Part shown: positions 1 through 5,526 of the stretch, piece after piece
Layout: each line of letters starts with the position of its first letter
Position numbering within the stretch: position 1 is the first letter of the stretch
Origin: Streptomyces sp. NRRL WC-3549
Lineage (GTDB): Bacteria; Actinomycetota; Actinomycetes; Streptomycetales; Streptomycetaceae
NCBI RefSeq assembly: GCF_000721935.1
Contig: NZ_KL585405.1
Coordinates: 22,734-28,259 of the forward strand
Direction of reading: 5' to 3'
DNA length: 5,526 nt
Made by a program: the position numbers and the translations under genes
The notes under the pieces: model-generated
Told to the model about the DNA's origin: nothing
Databases searched by the model: none
Seen by the model: the letters and a program-made list of their open reading frames with translations, nothing else

Positions 1-24
1 GCCGAGTCGATGGTGGACGGCTGA
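1..24 (+). CDS. Possible 3' end of an upstream gene (partial, unidentified)
   Basis: Read in frame 1, the window opens with seven sense codons (AESMVDG) followed by TGA at 22-24. The fragment is too short to assign a family or to test codon bias, so no function is proposed. The main support is indirect: a GC-rich hairpin begins about 20 bases after the stop, which is where a terminator would sit. The stop could equally be a chance occurrence in intergenic DNA. If the gene is real it points the same way as the dehydrogenase but is 451 bases away, so co-transcription is not expected. Confidence 0.3.
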   Translation, partial: AESMVDG

Positions 25-44
25 CGCACGGTAGGACAGGGGTT

Positions 45-67
45 CGTCGCCGCCGGGGCGGCGGACG
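45..67 (+). terminator. GC-rich hairpin, candidate rho-independent terminator without U-tract
   Basis: Bases 45-53 pair with 58-67, with one bulged G at 63 and a four-base loop (54-57). The arms are CGTCGCCGC and GCGGCGGACG, giving nine Watson-Crick pairs. Two further G-U pairs are possible at the base (43-44 with 68-69). No T-run follows. Terminators lacking a U-tract are common in Streptomyces, so this does not exclude the role. It lies 20 bases after a possible stop codon. In DNA this GC-rich, a stem of this size can also arise by chance. Confidence 0.35.
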
Positions 68-199
68 GGAGGTCCCCGCACGGCAAACCGCAGGTGGCCC
101 GGCCCACGGGGAACGGCCGCGTGCCGTACGCCCTCAGAGCGGTCCACGCGATGTCCAGAGTGTCAAAGTTCGGGGCCTTGTTTTGTACATATGCGGCTC

Positions 200-230
200 A
201 TGACGGTTGTGGGTGGGAGAGAGATAGCCT
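200..230 (+). promoter_or_regulatory. Candidate HrdB-type promoter for gdh
   Basis: ATGACG at 200-205 matches the streptomycete -35 consensus TTGACR at five of six positions. TAGCCT at 225-230 matches the -10 consensus TAGRRT at T, A, G and the final T. The spacer is 19 bases, at the long end of the accepted range. An alternative -10, GATAGC at 223-228, would give 17. Transcription would start near 237, leaving a leader of about 240 bases before the gdh start. The site lies just downstream of the most AT-rich patch in the window, as expected for a promoter. The call rests on eye-matching only. Confidence 0.3.
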
Positions 231-461
231 GGAGCCGTGATCAGCGCGATACGCCTCGGGGGCAGTGAAGCCCCCGGCCTCCGCCCGGAGCGCCACAGCA
301 CCCGGGTGATCCGCGCTTCCCACCACCAGGACCGACCGCCGAAAACGGCCCATCGCGTCCCGGGTATCTCCCGAGACGGCATAGCGTCGAACCAGACCGG
401 AAACCCCGCGTCGTGGCGGTACGCCGTCTTTTACCACCTACGTCACGCAACGGCGCGCGAC

Positions 462-466
462 AGGAG
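462..466 (+). promoter_or_regulatory. Ribosome binding site that sets the gdh start
   Basis: AGGAG lies nine bases before the ATG at 476, a good Shine-Dalgarno spacing. A second purine stretch, AGAGGA at 469-474, is only one base from the ATG and is too close to act. The alternative in-frame start, GTG at 413, would add 21 residues but has no convincing ribosome binding site upstream. The residues it adds do not resemble the family's N-terminus as I know it. The ATG at 476 is therefore preferred. Confidence 0.75.
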
Positions 467-475
467 CCAGAGGAC

Positions 476-3400
476 ATGCAGACCAAGCTGGACGAAGCCA
501 AGGCCGAGCTGCTCGCACGGGCGGCCCGGGTAGCTGACAACGGTCCGGGCGGTGGTGTCGAAGGCCCGGGCGGTGCCCCACGGGTCCACCTCGCCGAGGC
601 GGGCACCGGGGCCGATCAGGACGGGCGGCCGGTCCAGGACCAGGTGCTCGCCTACCTCCAGCGCTACTACCTGCACACCGCTCCGGAGGATGTCAGCGGC
701 CGTGACCCGGTCGATGTCTTCGGGGCCGCCTCTTCCCACTACCGCCTCGCGGAGAACCGTCCCCAGGGCACGGCGAACGTGCGGGTGCACACCCCGACCG
801 TCGAGGAGAACGGCTGGACGTGCAGCCACTCCGTCGTCGAGGTCGTCACCGACGACATGCCGTTCCTGGTCGACTCGGTCACCAACGAGCTGTCCCGGCA
901 GGGCCGCGGCATCCACCTCGTCATCCACCCGCAGGTCGTCGTCCGCCGCGACGTCGCCGGCAGGCTGATCGAGGTCCTCGCCGACGACCGGCCGTGGGGT
1001 GACGTCCCGCGGCGCTCCAAGGGCCGCAAGGAGGACCGGCCCGAGCTGCCGCACGACGCCGTCGTGGAGTCGTGGATCCACGTCGAGATCGACCGGGAGT
1101 CCGACCGCGCGGACCTGAAGCAGATCAACGACGACCTGCTCCGCGTCCTGTCCGACGTGCGGGAGACCGTCGAGGACTGGGGGAAGATGCGTGACGCGGC
1201 GCTGCGGATCGCCGACGACCTCCCCTCCGAGCCCCTGGACGACCTCGGTGACGTCGAGGTCGAGGAGGCCCGTGAGCTGCTGCGCTGGCTCGCCGCCGAC
1301 CACTTCACGTTCCTCGGCTACCGCGAGTACGAGCTCCGCGAGAGCGACGCGCTGACGGCCGTGCCCGGCACCGGTCTCGGCATCCTGCGCTCCGACCCCA
1401 AGCACAGCGCTGACGAGGCGCACCCCGTCAGCCCGTCCTTCGACCGGCTGCCCGCCGACGCCCGCGCCAAGGCGCGCGAGCACAAGCTGCTCGTCCTGAC
1501 GAAGGCGAACAGCAGGGCGACCGTCCACCGGCCCAGCTACCTCGACTACGTCGGGGTGAAGAAGTTCGACGCCGACGGCAACGTCGTCGGCGAGCGGCGT
1601 TTCCTCGGCCTGTTCTCGTCCGCCGCGTACACCGAGTCGGTCCGCCGGGTCCCCGTCGTCCGCCAGAAGGTCGCCGAGGTGCTGGAGGGAGCGGGGTTCA
1701 CGCCCAACAGCCATGACGGCCGCGACCTGCTCCAGATCCTGGAGACCTACCCGCGCGACGAGCTCTTCCAGACGCCCGTCGACCAGCTGCGCTCCATCGT
1801 CACGTCCGTGCTGTACCTCCAGGAGCGCCGTCGGCTGCGGCTCTACCTGCGCCAGGACGAGTACGGGCGCTACTACTCCGCCCTCGTCTACCTGCCGCGG
1901 GACCGCTACACCACCGCGGTCCGGCTCCGGCTGATCGACATCCTCAAGGAGGAACTCGGCGGCACGAGCGTCGACTTCACCGCCTGGAACACCGAGTCGA
2001 TCCTCTCCCGGCTGCACTTCGTCGTCCGCGTCCCGCAGGGCACCGAGCTGCCGCACCTCACCGACGCCGACGCGGACCGCATCGAGGGCCGCCTCGTCGA
2101 GGCCGCCCGCTCCTGGGCCGACGGCTTCCAGGAGGCGCTGAGCGCCGAGTGCGGTGAGGAGCGCGCCGCCGAGCTGACGCGCCGGTACGGGCAGTCCTTC
2201 CCCGAGGGGTACAAGGCCGACCACTCGCCGCGCGCGGCCGTGGCCGACCTGGTGCACCTGGAGGCGCTCAAGAAGGACCGCGAGGACTTCGCCCTCAGCC
2301 TGTACGAACCGGTGGGCGCCGTCCCCGGCGAGCGCCGCTTCAAGATCTACCGGACGGGCGAGCAGGTGTCGCTCTCCGCGGTCCTGCCCGCGCTCCAGCG
2401 GCTCGGCGTCGAGGTCGTCGACGAGCGGCCTTACGAGCTGCGCTGCGCCGACCGCAAGCAGGCCTGGATCTACGACTTCGGGCTGCGCATGCCGAAGGCG
2501 AACGACGGCGCCGGCCACCTGGACGACGAGGCCCGGGAGCGTTTCCAGGACGCGTTCGCGGCCGTCTGGACCGGTGAGGCCGAGAACGACGGCTTCAACG
2601 CGCTGGTGCTGGGCGCCGGGCTCGACTGGCGCCAGGCCATGGTGCTGCGCGCCTACGCGAAGTACCTGCGCCAGGCGGGTTCGACGTTCAGCCAGGACTA
2701 CATGGAGGACACCCTCCGCAACAACGTCCACACGACCCGGCTGCTGGTCTCCCTCTTCGAGGCCCGGATGTCGCCGAGCCGCCAGAAGGCGGGTACGGAG
2801 CTGACGGACGGACTGCTGGAGGAGCTCGACGGCGCCCTGGACCAGGTCGCCTCGCTGGACGAGGACAGGATCCTGCGGTCCTTCCTCACCGTCATCAAGG
2901 CGACGCTGCGGACCAACTTCTTCCAGCTGGCCGACGACCACGAGCCGCACAACTACGTCTCGATGAAGTTCGACCCGCAGGCCATCCCCGACCTCCCGGC
3001 GCCGCGCCCGGCGTTCGAGATCTGGGTGTACTCGCCGCGTGTGGAGGGCGTCCACCTGCGCTTCGGCAAGGTCGCCCGTGGCGGGCTGCGCTGGTCGGAC
3101 CGCCGGGAGGACTTCCGTACGGAGATCCTCGGCCTGGTCAAGGCGCAGATGGTCAAGAACACCGTGATCGTGCCGGTCGGGGCGAAGGGCGGGTTCGTCG
3201 CCAAGCAACTGCCGGACCCGGCCGTCGACCGTGACGCCTGGCTCGCCGAGGGCGTCGCCTGCTACAAGACGTTCATCTCGGCTCTCCTGGACATCACCGA
3301 CAACATGGTGATGGGCGACGTCGTGCCGCCCGTCGACGTGGTCCGGCACGACGAGGACGACACCTATCTCGTCGTCGCCGCCGACAAGGGCACCGCGAAG

Positions 3401-5488
3401 TTCTCCGACATCGCCAACGACGTCGCCGTCTCGTACGGCTTCTGGCTCGGGGACGCCTTCGCCTCCGGAGGCTCCGCCGGCTACGACCACAAGGGCATGG
3501 GCATCACCGCCCGCGGCGCCTGGGAGTCCGTCAAGCGGCACTTCCGGGAGCTCGGGCACGACACCCAGACCGAGGACTTCACGGTCGTCGGCGTCGGGGA
3601 CATGTCGGGTGACGTGTTCGGCAACGGCATGCTGCTGTCGGAGCACATCCGGCTGGTCGCGGCCTTCGACCACCGGCACATCTTCATCGACCCGAACCCG
3701 GACGCCGCCGCCTCGTACGCGGAGCGGCGCCGGCTGTTCGAACTGCCGCGGAGTTCCTGGGCCGACTACGACAAGGACCTGATCTCGGCGGGCGGCGGCG
3801 TCCACCCGCGCAGCGCCAAGTCGATCCCGGTCAACGCGCACATGCGTGAGGCGCTCGGCATCGAGTCGCACGTCACGAAGATGACGCCCGCCGAGCTGAT
3901 GCAGAACGTCCTCAAGGCCCGGGTCGACCTCCTGTGGAACGGCGGCATCGGCACGTACATCAAGTCCTCGGCCGAGTCGAACGCCGACGTGGGCGACAAG
4001 GGCAACGACGCGATCCGGGTCAACGGCCAGGACCTGCGGGCCCGGGTGGTCGGCGAGGGCGGCAACCTCGGGGCCACCCAGCTCGGACGGATCGAGTTCG
4101 CCCGTACCGGCGGCCGGATCAACACCGACGCGATCGACAACAGTGCCGGTGTGGACACATCCGACCACGAGGTGAACATCAAGATCCTGCTCAACGGGCT
4201 GGTGCGGGACGGGGACCTGACCCTCAAGCAGCGCAACCAGGTGCTCGCCGAGATGACCGACGAGGTCGGGCGCCTCGTCCTGCGCAACAACTACGCGCAG
4301 AACGTGGTGCTCGCCAACGCCTCCGCCGACGCGCCGTCCCTCCTCCACGCCCACCAGCGCTTCATGCGCCGGCTCGGCCGGGAGGGCCACCTGGACCGGT
4401 CGCTGGAGTTCCTGCCGAACGACCGGCAGATCCGGGAACTGCTCAACCACGACAAGGGGCTCAGCCAGCCGGAGCTGGCCGTGCTGCTCGCCTACACGAA
4501 GATCACGGCGGCCGAGGAGCTGATCTCCACGAGCCTGCCGGACGACCCGCACCTGCAGAAGCTGGTGCGCTCGTACTTCCCGCGGCTGCTCGGCGAGCGT
4601 TTCCCCGAGGCGGTGGACGGGCACGCGCTGCGCCGCGAGATCATCACGACGGTGCTGGTCAACGACACCGTGAACAGCGGGGGGTCGACGTTCCTGCACC
4701 GGCTGCGGGAGGAGACCGGGGCCTCGCTGGAGGAGGTCGTGCGGGCCCAGTTCGCCGCCCGGGAGATCTTCGGGCTGTCCTCGGTGTGGGACGCCGTCGA
4801 GGCGCTCGACAACCAGGTGGCGGCCGATGTGCAGACCCGGATCCGGCTGCACTCGCGCCGGCTGGTGGAGCGCGGCTCGCGCTGGCTGCTCGGCAACCGG
4901 CCGCAGCCGGTCGCGATCGCGGAGACCGTCGAGTTCTTCCGGTCCGGTGTGGAGGAGGTCTGGGCCGAGCTGCCCAAGCTGCTCAAGGGCGCCGACCTGG
5001 AGTGGTACGGCTCGATCCTCGACGAGCTGACCTCGGCCGGGGTCCCCGAGGAGCTCGCGGTGCGGGTGGCCGGGTTCTCCTCGGCCTTCCCGACGCTGGA
5101 CATCGTCGCGATCGCGGACCGTACGGGCAAGGAGCCGCTGGCGGTCGCCGAGGTCTACTACGACCTCGCCGACCGGCTGGGGATCACCCAGCTGATGGAC
5201 CGGATCATCGAGCTGCCGCGGGCGGACCGCTGGCAGTCCATGGCCCGGGCCTCCATCCGCGAGGACCTGTACGCGGCGCACGCCGCGCTGACGTCGGACG
5301 TGCTGTCCGTCGGCGACGGGACGTCCACGCCGCAGCAGCGGTTCACGGACTGGGAGGAGATGAACGCGGCGATCCTGGCGCGTTCGCGTTCCACCCTGGA
5401 GGAGATCCGCAGCTCGGAGTCGTTCGACCTGGCGAACCTGTCGGTGGCGATGCGGACGATGCGGACCCTGCTGCGTACGCACAGCTGA
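476..5488 (+). CDS. gdh: NAD-specific glutamate dehydrogenase, large GDH-180 class
   Basis: This cytosolic enzyme converts L-glutamate and NAD+ to 2-oxoglutarate, ammonium and NADH. It has 1670 residues, close to the roughly 1650 of S. clavuligerus GDH. From the N-terminus I see: a Gly/Pro-rich linker (21-50); the first ACT-like domain (about 116-165); the family signature DHFTFLGYREY (275-285); a second ACT-like region (about 451-520); a third (about 605-655); a helical segment (680-820); the catalytic core (about 825-1275); and an all-helical-looking C-terminal region to 1670. The core has RGGLRWSDR (868-876), MVKN with K894, and GAKGG with K904, the likely catalytic lysine. ADKGTA follows, with D970 the probable catalytic acid. 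The Rossmann glycine motif is GVGDMSGDVFGNG (1039-1051), and D1072 in IDPNPD may favour NAD+. GEGGNLGATQLGR (1193-1205) and DNSAGVDTSDHEVNIK (1221-1236) are further hallmarks. Streptomyces members are known to need AMP, and mycobacterial ones are inhibited by GarA; whether this one is regulated so is inference. The gene appears monocistronic or first in its operon. I see no frameshift or missing key residue. Confidence 0.97.
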   Translation: MQTKLDEAKAELLARAARVADNGPGGGVEGPGGAPRVHLAEAGTGADQDGRPVQDQVLAYLQRYYLHTAPEDVSGRDPVDVFGAASSHYRLAENRPQGTANVRVHTPTVEENGWTCSHSVVEVVTDDMPFLVDSVTNELSRQGRGIHLVIHPQVVVRRDVAGRLIEVLADDRPWGDVPRRSKGRKEDRPELPHDAVVESWIHVEIDRESDRADLKQINDDLLRVLSDVRETVEDWGKMRDAALRIADDLPSEPLDDLGDVEVEEARELLRWLAADHFTFLGYREYELRESDALTAVPGTGLGILRSDPKHSADEAHPVSPSFDRLPADARAKAREHKLLVLTKANSRATVHRPSYLDYVGVKKFDADGNVVGERRFLGLFSSAAYTESVRRVPVVRQKVAEVLEGAGFTPNSHDGRDLLQILETYPRDELFQTPVDQLRSIVTSVLYLQERRRLRLYLRQDEYGRYYSALVYLPRDRYTTAVRLRLIDILKEELGGTSVDFTAWNTESILSRLHFVVRVPQGTELPHLTDADADRIEGRLVEAARSWADGFQEALSAECGEERAAELTRRYGQSFPEGYKADHSPRAAVADLVHLEALKKDREDFALSLYEPVGAVPGERRFKIYRTGEQVSLSAVLPALQRLGVEVVDERPYELRCADRKQAWIYDFGLRMPKANDGAGHLDDEARERFQDAFAAVWTGEAENDGFNALVLGAGLDWRQAMVLRAYAKYLRQAGSTFSQDYMEDTLRNNVHTTRLLVSLFEARMSPSRQKAGTELTDGLLEELDGALDQVASLDEDRILRSFLTVIKATLRTNFFQLADDHEPHNYVSMKFDPQAIPDLPAPRPAFEIWVYSPRVEGVHLRFGKVARGGLRWSDRREDFRTEILGLVKAQMVKNTVIVPVGAKGGFVAKQLPDPAVDRDAWLAEGVACYKTFISALLDITDNMVMGDVVPPVDVVRHDEDDTYLVVAADKGTAKFSDIANDVAVSYGFWLGDAFASGGSAGYDHKGMGITARGAWESVKRHFRELGHDTQTEDFTVVGVGDMSGDVFGNGMLLSEHIRLVAAFDHRHIFIDPNPDAAASYAERRRLFELPRSSWADYDKDLISAGGGVHPRSAKSIPVNAHMREALGIESHVTKMTPAELMQNVLKARVDLLWNGGIGTYIKSSAESNADVGDKGNDAIRVNGQDLRARVVGEGGNLGATQLGRIEFARTGGRINTDAIDNSAGVDTSDHEVNIKILLNGLVRDGDLTLKQRNQVLAEMTDEVGRLVLRNNYAQNVVLANASADAPSLLHAHQRFMRRLGREGHLDRSLEFLPNDRQIRELLNHDKGLSQPELAVLLAYTKITAAEELISTSLPDDPHLQKLVRSYFPRLLGERFPEAVDGHALRREIITTVLVNDTVNSGGSTFLHRLREETGASLEEVVRAQFAAREIFGLSSVWDAVEALDNQVAADVQTRIRLHSRRLVERGSRWLLGNRPQPVAIAETVEFFRSGVEEVWAELPKLLKGADLEWYGSILDELTSAGVPEELAVRVAGFSSAFPTLDIVAIADRTGKEPLAVAEVYYDLADRLGITQLMDRIIELPRADRWQSMARASIREDLYAAHAALTSDVLSVGDGTSTPQQRFTDWEEMNAAILARSRSTLEEIRSSESFDLANLSVAMRTMRTLLRTHS

Positions 5489-5509
5489 CGCGGCGGGACG
5501 TGACATGAG

Positions 5510-5526
5510 GTGACCGGGAGCGGCGG
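5510..5526 (+). CDS. Possible start of a downstream gene (partial, very uncertain)
   Basis: GTG at 5510 opens a frame (VTGSG...) that runs off the window. GGGA at 5495-5498 could be a ribosome binding site at a long 11-base spacing. The nearer ATG at 5505 is followed directly by a stop (ATG AGG TGA), so it cannot be a gene start. Alternatively, GGGAG at 5516-5520 could be the Shine-Dalgarno sequence for a start beyond the window edge. No hairpin terminator is visible between the gdh stop and this point, so a downstream + strand gene could be co-transcribed with gdh. No function can be proposed. Confidence 0.15.

Larger units (their letters stand above)
68..475. other. Intergenic region and gdh leader
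   Basis: This stretch of about 400 bases holds no gene I can support with confidence. The reading frames on the minus strand (134-382, 198-437) look like chance open frames: their products are Arg/Pro/Trp-rich and I found no family motif in them. The region includes an AT-rich patch at about 161-193 (19 of 33 bases A/T, including the overlapping palindromes TGTACA at 184-189 and CATATG at 188-193), a candidate promoter at 200-230, and two small alternative hairpins near 415-455. A + strand frame beginning with GTG at 237 and running to 533 is treated as a speculative finding. I recognise no riboswitch, tRNA or other RNA gene. Confidence 0.6.

Noticed and set aside
80..127. Inverted repeat ACGGCA (80-85) and TGCCGT (122-127)
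   Set aside because: It is a six-base stem with a 36-base loop and no extension in either direction. It is not distinguishable from chance.
139..167. A minus-strand promoter using TTGACA (complement of 162-167)
   Set aside because: The -35 match is perfect, but the sequence at a 17-base spacing (GACCGC) has no resemblance to a -10 element, and no credible divergent gene lies to the left.
134..437. Divergent minus-strand genes upstream of gdh
   Set aside because: The two frames (134-382 and 198-437) have Arg/Pro/Trp-rich products and I found no recognisable family motif in them.
413..475. GTG at 413 as an upstream start adding 21 residues to gdh
   Set aside because: No convincing ribosome binding site precedes it. 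ATG at 476 has AGGAG at nine bases, and its N-terminus (MQTKLDEAKAELL) fits the family as I know it.
3970..3980. Repeat of the window's first ten bases (GCCGAGTCGA) inside gdh
   Set aside because: A single ten-base match made of common codons (Ala-Glu-Ser) is expected by chance in this codon usage. There is no sign of a duplication or attachment site.
3934..5508. A + strand 524-codon frame inside the 3' part of gdh
   Set aside because: It is out of register with gdh. Its product is a low-complexity Arg/Gly/Ala/Pro mix with no domain. It is open because TAA/TAG/TGA are rare in this GC-rich DNA.
5489..5526. Terminator directly after gdh
   Set aside because: I found no stem-loop in the 38 bases after the stop. 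It may lie beyond the window, or the transcript may continue.

Overview
The window is high-GC DNA with strong G/C bias at codon third positions. It matches a Streptomyces or closely related actinomycete chromosome. It is dominated by one gene, a very large NAD-specific glutamate dehydrogenase of the GDH-180 class (1670 residues, roughly 185 kDa by estimate). The class was first defined in Streptomyces clavuligerus and includes the mycobacterial Gdh (Rv2476c type). All family signatures I can recognise are present, and the frame is open from start to stop.

Layout. Bases 1-24 may be the last seven codons and stop of an unidentified upstream gene. A GC-rich hairpin at 45-67 follows it and may be its terminator. 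Bases 68-475 hold no gene I can support. This stretch contains an unusually AT-rich patch (about 161-193), a plausible housekeeping-type promoter (about 200-230), and a leader of about 240 nt ending in a good Shine-Dalgarno sequence at 462-466. The dehydrogenase runs 476-5488 on the + strand. The last 38 bases contain no terminator I can see and may include the start of another + strand gene.

Role. The enzyme oxidatively deaminates L-glutamate to 2-oxoglutarate and ammonium with NAD+, linking amino-acid catabolism to the TCA cycle. About half of the chain lies before the catalytic core and carries ACT-like modules, and about 400 residues follow it. This fits the family's allosteric regulation.

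This is mostly an ordinary housekeeping region and I see no convincing novel system. The items most worth checking are a possible leaderless 98-codon reading frame overlapping the gdh start, the long structured leader, and a shift in synonymous codon choice along the gene.
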